A stretch of DNA of 64,000 bases. Origin: Pedobacter sp. MC2016-24 (GTDB lineage: Bacteria > Bacteroidota > Bacteroidia > Sphingobacteriales > Sphingobacteriaceae). The first letter of the stretch is position 1, and each line of letters begins with the position of its first letter. The position numbers were made by a program, and so were the translations under genes. The notes beneath the pieces are model-generated. The model did no database searches. It saw only the letters and a list, made by a program, of their open reading frames with translations, and was not told the origin of the DNA. The DNA lies in contig NZ_JADFBX010000012.1 of the NCBI RefSeq assembly GCF_015223055.1, positions 92,481 to 156,480 on the forward strand. Reading direction: 5' to 3'. This document shows, one piece after another, positions 24,927-35,400 of the stretch.

Positions 24927-25600
24927 CGCTGGGCAAATTTATAGCCCATGCCGTATACCGCTTTAATATAATCTGGCGCTCCGGATTGGATGAGCTTTTT
25001 ACGCAGATTTTTAACATGAGAGTAAATAAAATCAAAGCTGTCGACCATGTCGATGTCGTCACCCCAGAGGTGTTCTACGATGGCTTCTTTAGTGACGACC
25101 TTGTTTTTATTACTTAACAGATACAGTAAGAGTTCGTATTCTTTTCTGGTGAGGGTAATCAATTGATCATTGAATTTAAGTGTCTTGTCATTCAGATCCA
25201 AAACGAGCTCATCGATAATGATCTGATTCCTTCCGTCGAAAGATTTCCTGCGAATTATGGCGGCTACCCGGGCACCAAGTTCGGGTAAGTGAAAGGGTTT
25301 GGTTACGTAGTCGTCTGCTCCCAGATTGAGACCTCTAATTTTATCCTCAAATGAATTTCTTGCACTTATGATCAAGACGCCATCAGTCTTTTCTATTCGT
25401 TTTAGTTCTTTAAGAATATCGAGCCCATTGCCATTGGGTAGGGTGATATCCAGAAGAATGCAGGCATATTCATTGATATGGATCTTTTCCATTGCAGTAT
25501 GGTAATCGTAAGCCGTTTCGCAAATGAATTTTTCAGAAGCCAGATATTTCTTTATGCTCTCTGAAAGTTCTTTTTCATCTTCTATAATGAGTAGTTTCAT
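24923..25600 (-). CDS. OmpR/PhoB-type response regulator
   Basis: A 225-residue regulator from MKLLIIEDEKELSESIKKYL (ATG 25598-25600); a longer frame from 25663 adds an implausible leader. The receiver has the acidic pair E7-D8, phosphoacceptor D51 (CILLDITLPNGNG), Ser/Thr in VLIISARNS and Lys in DDYVTKPF. A winged-helix DNA-binding domain fills the last 95 residues (LTRKEYELLLYLLSNKNKVV, then VDSFDFIYSHVKNLRKKL). It is followed by its kinase. A 152-base gap to the RND gene suggests a possible separate promoter, though it may also be read through. Confidence 0.94.
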   Translation of the reverse strand: MKLLIIEDEKELSESIKKYLASEKFICETAYDYHTAMEKIHINEYACILLDITLPNGNGLDILKELKRIEKTDGVLIISARNSFEDKIRGLNLGADDYVTKPFHLPELGARVAAIIRRKSFDGRNQIIIDELVLDLNDKTLKFNDQLITLTRKEYELLLYLLSNKNKVVTKEAIVEHLWGDDIDMVDSFDFIYSHVKNLRKKLIQSGAPDYIKAVYGMGYKFAQR

Positions 25601-25752
25601 AGCTGAATAGTTGTAAGAAATGCATCCATACTGGATTAATTTTGAGTGTTTATATTTGATCACAGTTAAGATAATACATATGTGGTGGATTTAAGCTTTA
25701 CGATCAGCTTTTTTTGCCGCTGCCGCTGCGGTTCTACCCAAAATTGGGATAT

Positions 25753-28700
25753 TCAATAAAATTTCCTGATCATACTTGGCAATACGATCAGCAATAGTGG
25801 CATGGCCACTATAAATCCACCAATGACAGCAATGGCCAGCGGCTGGTGCAGTTGTGCGCCCGCCCCAATTCCAAGAGCCAGGGGGAATAACGCGATGATA
25901 GCACCCAGCGCGGTCATCAGTTTTGGCCTTAACCTTGCCGATATGGCATAAATTACAGCATCTTCTACACTTTTTTTATGTAGTGATTCCTTGAATTGCA
26001 AAAAGGTAAAAATGGCATTTTCACCGATAATTCCTACGATCATGATCAGTCCGGTATAGCTTCCTACATTCAATGGGGTTCCGGTAAGCAATAAGGCGAG
26101 GTAACTTCCTGAAATTCCCAAAACAGAAATCAACAGGATCAGCAGCGCAATTCTAAAATCCCGGAACAGGAACAGGATCACACTAAAGACCAGCAAACTG
26201 GAGGCGATCAATATGGTCAGCAATTCCTTAAAGGATTGCTGCTGCTGGGCGTATGCGCCTCCATATTCGATGTGATAACCGGATGGTAATGCTACTTTTT
26301 GAGTCACTGCGGCTTGTATATCCTTCATTACACTGCCCAGGTCGCGGTTGTCGAGCCTGCTGGTGATCACACCAACCGACTGCAGATTTTCCCGTTCTAC
26401 CTGGGCCGTTCCTGTTTTTAGCTCAACCTTGGCCAGGGTAGCAACGGGAAGCAGACTGCCATTTGAAATGGCTATCTTTAAATTCTTGAGCGCAGAAATG
26501 CCTGATTTCCTGCTATCAGGATAAATCATTCTTATAGGGGACAATTGCGTGTCGTATATTGATCCGATTACTGTTCCCTGGATGGCTGTCTGCACCTGGG
26601 CCTGAAAATTGGCAGGGGTAATGCCATACCTGGATAGCGCAGCAAAATCCGGCTGGATCTCGGCTGAAGGGCCGGACAATATAATTCCATCGAATACATC
26701 GGCTGTACCAGGTACCTTGACCACAATAGCGGATACTTGCTTTGACAATTGCTGGAGTTTGTCCTGGTCATTGCCAAAGATCTTAATCTCGATGGGCTGG
26801 GTTGAACTCATCAGATCACCCAGCATATCTCCGATAACCTGGCCGAAATCTACCTTTAGCGAGGGTTGGGTACTTTCGATCATTGCACGGATTTCCTGGG
26901 TAACCTGTTCGGTAGTCCTGGCCCTGTTTTGCTTTAACTGGATCAGGTAATCTCCGCTATTGGGTTCTGTAATGAAAAAGCCCATCTGAGTTCCCGTTCT
27001 TCTGGAATAAGCCTGTACCTGGGGAATTTTCACCAGTTTTTTTTCTACCGCTTTCAACACCCTGTCTGTTTCTTCCAGAGAGGTTCCGGCAGGAGTATTG
27101 TAGTCCAGAACAATGCTGCCTTCATCCATTTCAGGTAAAAAGCCGGTTTGTAAATGCGGAAACACGAGAACAATACTAGCAGCCAGTACCAGCATAAAAA
27201 TCATACTGAGGTACGGACGGCGGATAAAATAGCCGACCCACTTTTGATTTTTGACTTCATGAAAAGCTATTGCCTTAACGGAATTCTTGGAAATATCACG
27301 TGTCAGCATCAAATAGATGACAGGCAAACCAATCCAGGTCACAAAAAAAGAGCAGACCAAGGTAATGATCATGGTGTTGGTCATGACCTGGAAATAAGCA
27401 CCTGCCACACCAGTCATCAGCTTGAAAGGAATAAAGATGACCATTGTACTGATCGAGGAGCCCAGCATTGCCGGGAAAAGATAACTGATTGCTTTTTTTA
27501 GTAAATTCAGCGTAGGTTCATCGGGGTGCTCCTCATGTGTCCGGTGGATCTGCTCTACCACAACGATCGCGTCGTCAATGATCAGCCCGATGGCGGCAGC
27601 AATGGCACCCAGGGTCATGATGTTCAGGGAATAACCAATCCCATACAGCACAATCACCGTCAGGCAAAGTGTGACTGGGATTGTGATCAGGATCACGGCA
27701 CTTGCTTTTATAGACCTTAAAAAAATGATGGCTACGATGATGGCCAGTGCCAGCCCGATCAGCAAACTGTCACTCACGCTTTTTACCGCATTATTCACAA
27801 AATCCGCTTGTACATAATAGGGTTTTATTTTTACCCCGGCAGGAAGGATCTTTTGAAGTTCTGAAACTTTTCTGGTCATTTGGCTCGACAAATCGACCAG
27901 GTTGGCGTTGGGCTGCTTGATCACTGCGATTAATATGCCGTCCTGGCCGTTGGCATTGATCTTTGTATATTCGACTCCTTCCTGTATGCTTACTTTTGCG
28001 ATGTCACTCACACGTACCAGACGGTTTCCATTTTTACTGATGATCTGCTCCAGCAGATCAGATTTGGTTTTAACCGTGGCATCAGTGACAGACAGGTACA
28101 TGTAATTGTGGTCTGACAGGTAGCCGTTTGATTTGATAAAGTTGGTCTGCCCCAGCGCAGTACTCAGCTGATCAGCGGTAATAGATAAGCTACTCATTTT
28201 TTGCTGATCCAGCTCCAGCCAGTATTCTTTGGTCTTTCCGCCGATAATGCGGATCTCCGAAACACCGTCTACCTGGGAAAGAAATGGCTTTACCGTAAAA
28301 TTGGCGATCTGTTTGAGCTCCATCGGTGACCTGGTGTTGCTCTCCAGGCTATAACCGCTTACAGGCAATATAGAAGGATTCATTTTTTCTACGGATATAT
28401 GGAGTCCAGGTGGCAGACTCCCATTGATCTTGGCAATCTGTGATTCAATGCGCTGCTGGCTCAAGTCAATATCTGCACCCTCATTCATATAGGCCGACAA
28501 TTCCGCGCTTCCCCGTGATGTGGTACTACGGATCAGTTTTAGATCCGGAACCTGTTTTATGGCGTTCTCCAGTGGCCGGGTAACTGTAGTCACCATTTTA
28601 TCTACGGGCTGCAGTTCTGCTTCCGCTATGATTTTAATTTTAGGAAAAGTAATCTCTGGAAAAAGTGAGGTTTTCAATTGCTGGTAAGCATACCCGCCTC

Positions 28701-28764
28701 CGGTAATGATCAGGATTAAGATGACAAGCAGCGGGTTTCGGTGGGTGATAAAGAAGTTTTTCAT
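25753..28764 (-). CDS. RND efflux transporter permease (AcrB/MMPL-like)
   Basis: A 1003-residue inner-membrane pump with the typical 12-helix layout, including one helix after the N terminus (PLLVILILIITGGGYAYQQL), large periplasmic loops and clusters of six helices each. The proton-relay region in helix 4 reads LIIDDAIVVVEQIHRTHEEH. The second half ends with LRPKLMTALGAIIALFPLAL. It works with the adaptor and TolC-like genes directly upstream (2 and 26 bases apart). Substrates cannot be told; it resembles the small-molecule group more than metal pumps of the CzcA type. Confidence 0.95.
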   Translation of the reverse strand: MKNFFITHRNPLLVILILIITGGGYAYQQLKTSLFPEITFPKIKIIAEAELQPVDKMVTTVTRPLENAIKQVPDLKLIRSTTSRGSAELSAYMNEGADIDLSQQRIESQIAKINGSLPPGLHISVEKMNPSILPVSGYSLESNTRSPMELKQIANFTVKPFLSQVDGVSEIRIIGGKTKEYWLELDQQKMSSLSITADQLSTALGQTNFIKSNGYLSDHNYMYLSVTDATVKTKSDLLEQIISKNGNRLVRVSDIAKVSIQEGVEYTKINANGQDGILIAVIKQPNANLVDLSSQMTRKVSELQKILPAGVKIKPYYVQADFVNNAVKSVSDSLLIGLALAIIVAIIFLRSIKASAVILITIPVTLCLTVIVLYGIGYSLNIMTLGAIAAAIGLIIDDAIVVVEQIHRTHEEHPDEPTLNLLKKAISYLFPAMLGSSISTMVIFIPFKLMTGVAGAYFQVMTNTMIITLVCSFFVTWIGLPVIYLMLTRDISKNSVKAIAFHEVKNQKWVGYFIRRPYLSMIFMLVLAASIVLVFPHLQTGFLPEMDEGSIVLDYNTPAGTSLEETDRVLKAVEKKLVKIPQVQAYSRRTGTQMGFFITEPNSGDYLIQLKQNRARTTEQVTQEIRAMIESTQPSLKVDFGQVIGDMLGDLMSSTQPIEIKIFGNDQDKLQQLSKQVSAIVVKVPGTADVFDGIILSGPSAEIQPDFAALSRYGITPANFQAQVQTAIQGTVIGSIYDTQLSPIRMIYPDSRKSGISALKNLKIAISNGSLLPVATLAKVELKTGTAQVERENLQSVGVITSRLDNRDLGSVMKDIQAAVTQKVALPSGYHIEYGGAYAQQQQSFKELLTILIASSLLVFSVILFLFRDFRIALLILLISVLGISGSYLALLLTGTPLNVGSYTGLIMIVGIIGENAIFTFLQFKESLHKKSVEDAVIYAISARLRPKLMTALGAIIALFPLALGIGAGAQLHQPLAIAVIGGFIVAMPLLLIVLPSMIRKFY

Positions 28765-28766
28765 GG

Positions 28767-29714
28767 CTATAGTTGCTTTACAACTTTGACTTTCGCTGTA
28801 TCGGCAATCCCATAGTTGCCTGTACTGATGATCCTTTCATTGCTTTTAAATATGGGACTGACAATTTCGATAAGCTTGTCATTTTCAATTCCTTTTTTAA
28901 CCGGTACTTTAACGGCTGTTGAGTCATTTGTCATTTTCATGACCCAGAACTCATCTTCGGTTTCATTGCTCAGTACCGCTGATTTGGGCAGTACCTGGGC
29001 ATTTGGACTGGAGGCTTTTCGGATTTTAACTTTACCGATCAGACCTTCAGGAATCTGCTGAGGGGTGCTCACTTTTATGATCATGCGCTGGGTCTGGGCC
29101 AGGGAGTCAACTACTGGCAGTGAGCCGCTGATCTGTCCTTCAAGCCTTTCCCCGTCTGGGAGCAACACTTCTACCGCTTGCTGGTTGCTCAGCAGGCGAT
29201 GCAGTTCGTAAGGCAAGTCCAATAAAAATACCAGGCTGTTTTGGTTGCTGATTACAGCAAGTGCTTCACCATCCTGAACATAATCACCTTTCTGGTGACT
29301 TACCGAGGTGATAAACCCACTCTGATCGGCACGAATAGTCGAGACCCCGGAAAATCTGAGCCCTGGATCGAGTTGATTGACCGCATTGCCAATCGCCCGG
29401 GCTTCTTTGGTAATCAGGCTAAAGAGCAGGCTTCCCGCTGTCACCCTGTTTCCGACAACGGCCTTTGCAGACTGAATATATCCGTTTATATTGGCCTTTA
29501 CATAACTTTTTTGCTGGTAGGATGATACTGCACTTAGTTCTGTGTATTCGGCCAGAGCCGTCCGGCTGATGGTGGTCACCTCGACAGGTGAAATGACCTC
29601 AGCAACTGTATCAGTAACCGTATCAGTCTGCTGGCCGCATGATACCATAACAATCGTCGAGCTTATCGTGAGAAAAAACAAGGAGCTGTTAGTAATGAAT
29701 TTATTTAAAGTCAT
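28767..29714 (-). CDS. RND periplasmic adaptor (membrane fusion) lipoprotein
   Basis: A 315-residue lipoprotein with a lipobox VMVSC26. The lipoyl-like/hairpin part is recognisable (VSSYQQKSYVKANINGYIQSAKAVVGNRVTAGSLLF, then IRADQSGFITSVSHQKGDYVQDGEALAVI). The beta-barrel and membrane-proximal domains follow (GKVKIRKAS, VLPKSAVLSNETEDEFWVMK, RIISTGNYGIADTAKVKV). It bridges the RND pump, whose gene starts 2 bases downstream, to the TolC-like protein. Confidence 0.93.
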   Translation of the reverse strand: MTLNKFITNSSLFFLTISSTIVMVSCGQQTDTVTDTVAEVISPVEVTTISRTALAEYTELSAVSSYQQKSYVKANINGYIQSAKAVVGNRVTAGSLLFSLITKEARAIGNAVNQLDPGLRFSGVSTIRADQSGFITSVSHQKGDYVQDGEALAVISNQNSLVFLLDLPYELHRLLSNQQAVEVLLPDGERLEGQISGSLPVVDSLAQTQRMIIKVSTPQQIPEGLIGKVKIRKASSPNAQVLPKSAVLSNETEDEFWVMKMTNDSTAVKVPVKKGIENDKLIEIVSPIFKSNERIISTGNYGIADTAKVKVVKQL

Positions 29715-29740
29715 AATTTATAGCATGTTAACCAGCCGCC

Positions 29741-30997
29741 TTATTGGTTCCAGTAATTGAGTTGGCTGATGAGTTTTAACCGTTTTATATTGGTCTGACG
29801 CAAGGCGTTTTGTGCTGCCATGTAATTATTGATAGCGATCACAAAATCTGAGATTTTAACATCCCCGGTGCGCAGTAGCTTACTGTCCACATCGATCAAT
29901 CCGCGGCTCAATTTGATCTGCTCATTGATTTGACTGAATACCTGGTTTGTGGCCTGGATCTGTTGGTAAAGCATGTCGATTTGCTGGCGCCGCTGGATCA
30001 GAAAGAAATTCCTGTAGGCTGAACTTGTCCTGGCCTGCAAATCAATCCTGTCCTGCTGCATTTTTTTTTGATGGCCATCATAGATGGGGATGGACAGGCT
30101 AAAGCCGGCACTGGCACCGAAATTCTTGTATGGTTGCAATAACAGTGATGAGTTGTATCCCGAATTTGCATAAAGATTTAGTTTAGGCTTATAGCTCAGC
30201 TTAACGGCTTTCTTTTCATTGACGGCTTTCATGCTGTCGATTTGGAAGCGTGTAACGAAAAAACTGTCTCCCTGTTGTCGGATGACATCTTGCTCTAAGG
30301 TCAGCTCAGCGAGAGTAGCAGTTGTACTGTCATTTATTCCGGAGAGGTAATTGAGGCTGGCCAGGTCAGTTTTAAATTGCAGTTGGGCCTGACGGTATTG
30401 TATTTGTTGCTGCTTTAAAGTGACCAGAAAAGTAAGATATTCAGTTTGTTTGTAGACATTGGAACGGGTCAGTTGCTTTAGCAAAGCATCTTCCTTTTCA
30501 AACAGGCTGACGATTTCCAGACTGAATTCAACCTGTTGCTGGCTTTCATAGGCCTGTATATATTGTTCGGTGATGGCTTTTTGCAGGTCTAGCTTGGAGA
30601 TTCTGATGGCGTAACTCAGCGAGTCGCGCTGCAAACTTAATTCCTGCGCCTGGTTGGTTCTGATATTATTCCCGGTTAGGGCATAGCTGACATTGAGTAA
30701 CGCATCCAGAGACTGGCCATTGGTCATGACCTCATCAAAACCATAACCCTTGATTCTGGGTGCGTACAACCCTGAAGAACTCGCCGTTACCTGTGGTCCA
30801 TATCTCGCTTTAAGGCGTAGGCTGTCAATTTTGTTCATCATCAGTTGGTTATGGAAATCTTTGATCAGCGGTGAGGTGCTGGTTGCCTGAGTGAGGTAGA
30901 AATCCAGATTTTTTTTCTCCTGATCCTGCGCGATTGCCTGGGTGGTGAATCCAAGCACCAGCAGCCCCAGATACAGATACTTTTTAAAAGGTTCCAT
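29741..30997 (-). CDS. TolC-family outer-membrane efflux protein
   Basis: About 418 residues, starting at MEPFKKYLYLGLLVLGFTTQ (ATG 30997; five extra codons are possible from 31012). A signal peptide is followed by two repeats of long helices and short strands typical of TolC (DLQKAITEQYIQAYESQQQVEFSLEIVSLFEKED, and later YNSSLLLQPYKNFGASAGFSLSIPIYDGHQKKMQQDRIDLQ). It forms the outer-membrane duct for the RND pump. The start overlaps the end of the PAP2 gene by 14 bases. Confidence 0.93.
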   Translation of the reverse strand: MEPFKKYLYLGLLVLGFTTQAIAQDQEKKNLDFYLTQATSTSPLIKDFHNQLMMNKIDSLRLKARYGPQVTASSSGLYAPRIKGYGFDEVMTNGQSLDALLNVSYALTGNNIRTNQAQELSLQRDSLSYAIRISKLDLQKAITEQYIQAYESQQQVEFSLEIVSLFEKEDALLKQLTRSNVYKQTEYLTFLVTLKQQQIQYRQAQLQFKTDLASLNYLSGINDSTTATLAELTLEQDVIRQQGDSFFVTRFQIDSMKAVNEKKAVKLSYKPKLNLYANSGYNSSLLLQPYKNFGASAGFSLSIPIYDGHQKKMQQDRIDLQARTSSAYRNFFLIQRRQQIDMLYQQIQATNQVFSQINEQIKLSRGLIDVDSKLLRTGDVKISDFVIAINNYMAAQNALRQTNIKRLKLISQLNYWNQ

Positions 30998-31751
30998 TGA
31001 ATGACAATCCAAAACTGTGTTGCTGATAGGAGGGGGTCAGGTTATAGTTAGTGCTCCCTTTACCCAGAATGAGTCGTTTGAGTTTGGGATATATTAGATA
31101 AGAAAGCTTTGTGGATAATATGCCGAAGCCGGCTCCTGCAACTACGTCGCTCAACCAGTGCTTGTTGTTGTACATTCTGAGCAGCCCGGTTGCCGTGGCC
31201 ACGGTATATCCCGCATAACCGATCCAGGGATAGGTGTCTTTGTACTCCTGGTTCAGGAATTCAGCAGAAGCGAAAGCATTGGCGGTGTGTCCTGAAGGAA
31301 AGGAGTTATATGCTGAGCCGTTCGGTCTTAGCCGGTGCGTCCATGATTTTAAGCTGTGTGTGGTTCCACCCATGATGGCTTCTGATAAAAGATATAATCC
31401 GGTCGCATCGGCCAGGGAATGCTTTCCTTTAATGCCTGCCAGATGCAGTCCATACACAGCCGCGGCCGGTGCGAATTGCAGGTAATCATCTGCATGAGCA
31501 GCAAATAAAGGATGATCTTCCTGTAGTTCATCCTTGGTAGTTAAATCAAGGTCTCTGATTACATTATTATCGCCCAGTGAGACTAATCCGTATCCTATAA
31601 ATATCGCCGGCACTATAAAATTTTTCACCTTAAACTTATAATCGTTATGGATATCAAGAGTCAAGTTTGCTCTGGATAAACTATCCGGATTTTGCGCCAT
31701 GCAAAACCCCGGGATAGTTAAACTTATCAGGTAAAAGAATAGTGTTTTCAT
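30984..31751 (-). CDS. PAP2-family membrane phosphatase
   Basis: A 255-residue protein with a signal peptide (ending FCMAQ) and the three PAP2 motifs: K135...R142P (KSWTHRLRP), P152SGH155, and R192...H198...D202 (LRMYNNKHWLSDV). Members dephosphorylate lipids such as undecaprenyl or phosphatidate phosphates at the membrane; in Bacteroidota some work on lipid A. It sits between a PepSY-like gene (1 base away) and the TolC-like gene (overlapping), so it belongs to the efflux/two-component operon and may alter envelope lipids under the same control. Confidence 0.92.
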   Translation of the reverse strand: MKTLFFYLISLTIPGFCMAQNPDSLSRANLTLDIHNDYKFKVKNFIVPAIFIGYGLVSLGDNNVIRDLDLTTKDELQEDHPLFAAHADDYLQFAPAAAVYGLHLAGIKGKHSLADATGLYLLSEAIMGGTTHSLKSWTHRLRPNGSAYNSFPSGHTANAFASAEFLNQEYKDTYPWIGYAGYTVATATGLLRMYNNKHWLSDVVAGAGFGILSTKLSYLIYPKLKRLILGKGSTNYNLTPSYQQHSFGLSFNGTF

Positions 31752-31752
31752 A

Positions 31753-32172
31753 TCATTTGATCAGGTTGCCATTGGCATCGAAAAGAATATCCTTGCCTTT
31801 AATCTCTGCTTCGAAATTTACCACGCCACTGGCTTTGACAATTTTAGCAGCTTCTTTTATTTTGACGCCTTTATAATGAATTTCCAGATAATTGCTGGCT
31901 TGTTTTGGTAATTCAGCAATGGTGATTTCTGTCTCAGATTCCTCAAGGACTCCTTTGGGAGAATAAATTTCAGACATTTCGTGGCTATTTAGCTTGAAGC
32001 CTGCCTCAAAACTGCTTTTTTCCCTTTCCCAGCTTACCGTTTTTACATCTGGATGTGCTTTGGCAAATGCAGTTTTAACTGTTGCAGGTACTTTTGCTGC
32101 TGTAATTTTTTGTGCGTTCGCGCTCAGAGTTATACCGGTTATACAGGCAATTAACAGGAGTATTGCTTTCAT
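31753..32172 (-). CDS. PepSY-like secreted protein
   Basis: A 139-residue periplasmic protein with a signal peptide (MKAILLLIACITGITLSANA). The mature part VPATVKTAFAKAHPDVKTVSWEREKSSFEAGFKLNSHEMSEIYSPKGVLEESETEI is a PepSY-like (DUF2874/PF11396) repeat. Such proteins occur next to two-component systems and envelope-stress genes in Bacteroidota, where they may act as sensors or inhibitors. First gene of the minus-strand operon; PAP2 follows after 1 base. Confidence 0.88.
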   Translation of the reverse strand: MKAILLLIACITGITLSANAQKITAAKVPATVKTAFAKAHPDVKTVSWEREKSSFEAGFKLNSHEMSEIYSPKGVLEESETEITIAELPKQASNYLEIHYKGVKIKEAAKIVKASGVVNFEAEIKGKDILFDANGNLIK

Positions 32173-32402
32173 AATTCTTTGATTTTTTTAAGCTAAGCTA
32201 AATGTCAATTATGGAGAAATTCTGGATTTAGCTCTGAAGATGGTTACGAATGGTGCTAATTATGCAGCAAATGTTCGTCCGGATGTTAAGTGTGTATTTT
32301 ATTGGTGTTAACACAGTGTTAAAGTGTGTTTTTGCCCTGAATTGTGTTAAAAAAGTATATAGAATCAATTGATAAGCAGATTTCTGACCAAGAGGCTAAC
32401 TC

Positions 32403-32410
32403 TACTTTTG
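32403..32410 (+). promoter_or_regulatory. Bacteroidota -7 element for the second SusCD operon
   Basis: TACTTTTG matches TAnnTTTG exactly and lies 35 bases before the susC start at 32446. The sequence TTTC at 32381-32384, 18 bases upstream, is a weak -33 partner. The 273-base gap 32173-32445 otherwise shows no gene and separates this operon from the divergent PepSY-like gene. Confidence 0.55.
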
Positions 32411-32445
32411 GGGCATAATTCAAACAAACACTTTAACTAAAAAGA

Positions 32446-35400
32446 ATGAGATCAATTTTTACTTTTTTTACATTCGTTCTGATTGCTCTTCTCTCCGCGG
32501 GTTTTTCAGCTAAGGCTCAGAATGACAATGTGGTCATCAAGGGGAAAGTCACTGATGAAACAGGAAGCTACCTCGCTGGTGTAACGATAACAACCAAAGG
32601 TTCGAGTCTAAGGGAGGGTACAGATGGAAATGGTAATTTCACCGTCAGGGTAAAAAACAGGCAAGCAATCCTGGTTTTTTCTTATATCGGTTTTAAAACT
32701 AAGGAGGTGCTGGTCGGAAACCAGAACACAATCAATGTAAGTCTGGCAACTGATGCCAATAGTTTACAGGAAGTGGTGGTGACTACAGCCTTAAATATGG
32801 AGCGAAACGCCAGGAGCCTGGGCTATTCAGTGGCCACCCTCGATGGGAAGCAGGTGAACTCGGTTCAGACACCTAATATCATCAATGCGCTTTCCGGGAA
32901 AGTGGCAGGCGTGGATGTGGGTAACATTGCCAATGGTGTGGCCGGTACCAAAAGAATTGTGATCCGTGGCGGATCGTCCCTGACGGGTAACAATCAGCCT
33001 TTGTGGGTGATTGATGGTATACCGGTAAACTCAGAAAGTCTGGGCGGACCTGATGCTTATGGCGGGGTAGACTACGGCGATGGTCTTACAGCGATCAATC
33101 CGGATGATGTGGAAAGTATAAGTGTACTTAAAGGTAATGCCGCCGCAGCTTTGTATGGTTCCCTGGCTGCTAACGGAGTGATCCTGATTACAACCAAAAA
33201 AGGAAAATCTATCAATGGCAAAGCCAATGTTGAAGTCAGTTCTTCACTTTTACTGGATAAACTGATCAATACCACAGACTTTCAATATGTATACGGACAA
33301 AGTGGTACGGGTGATGAACCACCCGCAACACCGGAGGAAGCTTTTAGCTCCTCCAGTTGGGGTGCCAAATTTGACGGTTCACCTTCCATGCAGTTTGATG
33401 GCGTGACGCGCCCATTTACTGCGGTTAAAGATAATTACGAAAGGTTTTTCAATACCGGGAGTACCATTACCAATACGGTAGCGGTTTCTGGAAGCTCGGC
33501 CAATCACAATTATCGGATGTCGGTTTCCGATCTCAGGAACAAGGACATCATTCCGAATGCCTTGTTTAACAGGACTAGCCTGAATGCCAAATCTTCTTCT
33601 ACGTTTGGCAAATTCAATGCAGACGTTGTGCTCAACTATACCATGGAGAAAGCCAACAACAGACCTTTTATTGGTGGTAATGTTTCCAACTTGTTTTATT
33701 CTTTAGCTTATATGCCGGGTAGCATTGATGTGGCCAATCTGATGCCGGGTTACGGGCCGGACGGAAAAGAATTCAGTTACGCAAACAGCATTTCCAATCC
33801 GTATTACGTGGTCAACAAGACTAAACAGGTAGACACCAAAAACAGGCTGACCGGTTCTGTGAGTTTAAAATATAACCTCAATAAATGGATTTATTTGCGT
33901 GGCCGTGCGACAAGGGATTACTATTCGGCCAATCGTAACCGCTATATCCCAGACGGAAATCAATATACCAGTTATCCGCTTGGGCAGCTGGAAGAGGCAG
34001 TTACGGAAAGTGTGGTAACCAATTATGAAGCGATCCTGGGCTTAAGCCCGATTGAAATCGGAAAAATTGGAATCAATGCTTTTGTGGGTGGAAACAACTT
34101 GTACCGCACACGTGACATTGCCAATACTTCAGGTAACAGCTTTGTAGTTCCGGGTGTTTATACTTTTAACAACCTGTCTACCAAATTGCCGACCACCAGC
34201 AAGAGCAGGCAAAAAACCAATTCTTTCTTTGGTAGTATGGAACTGTCATACAACAAATACCTGTTCCTGACGCTAACCGGACGAAACGATTGGTTTTCAA
34301 CCTTGCCGATAGAAAACAATAACCTGTTCTATCCTGCGGCTTCTGTTTCTTATGTGTTTTCTGATGCTTTTAAATTGCCTTCGGTAATTTCATTTGGTAA
34401 AGTAAGGGCATCCGCAGCCCAGGTAAGTGGGGATACCGGACCTTACCAGCTGGATCTGAGTTATACCCTGACACAGATTGCGTATGGTTCCAATAACCTC
34501 CAGTATATTGGTACAACCAATGTACCCAACAGAAAATTGCAACCACTTCTATCAACGGATTATGAATTGGGCCTGGAAATGGATTTTTTCAATAACCGCA
34601 TCGGTTTTGATGCATCTTATTACAACAGGGAAACCAAAAATGACATTGTAAGAACTGCGGTATCCAGAAGTACGGGTTTCCGTACAGCCATTCTGAATGT
34701 TGGTAAAATGCAGAACAAAGGCTTTGAGATCTTATTACGGGCTACACCGGTTAAAACACAAAACTTTAGCTGGAACATGAGTTCAACTTTTTCAACCAAT
34801 GACAATAAAGTAGTCAGGTTGGGAGATGGGGTTGAAAATGCAACCATTCTTTTAGCTACGGCTAAAAGTGGCGAAGTGATCATTCAGCTGGAGGAAAATA
34901 AAAGATATGGTGGTATTTACGGCTATAAATACGTTCGTGACGACAGCGGTAATAAGGTGTTCGATAGCAGGGGATATCCGACTTATACCACCAAAAATGA
35001 ATTTCTTGCCAACGGAGTTTACAATAAGATGCTTGGTTTTAGCAATACGTTTAACTACAAAGACTTCTCGCTGTATACCTTGCTGGATTCGAAATGGGGT
35101 GCATCCATCTATTCAGAAACCAATGCCCTTTCTTATGGCAATGGTAAGCATAAAGCCACACTGGCCGGACGAGAAGACGGGCTTACTGGAGCGGGTGTAA
35201 ATGACAAGGGCGAGCCGAATACCGTACTCGTGCCTGGAAAAACAACGGATGTTACTGGCTTGCCGGCCGGATATGGCAGCATCTCAGGATACTATCAGCA
35301 GCTGTCACACATCGCCGAGGAGTTTATCTATGATGCCAGTTTTGTCAAACTGAGGGAATTGTCTCTTGCTTATAAGTTGCCCGCTCCTGTACTTAAAAAG

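Noticed and set aside
27154..27720. Long plus-strand frames inside the RND gene
   Set aside because: His/Asp/Gln-rich composition is typical of antisense shadow of membrane-protein codons; the minus-strand RND protein is certain.
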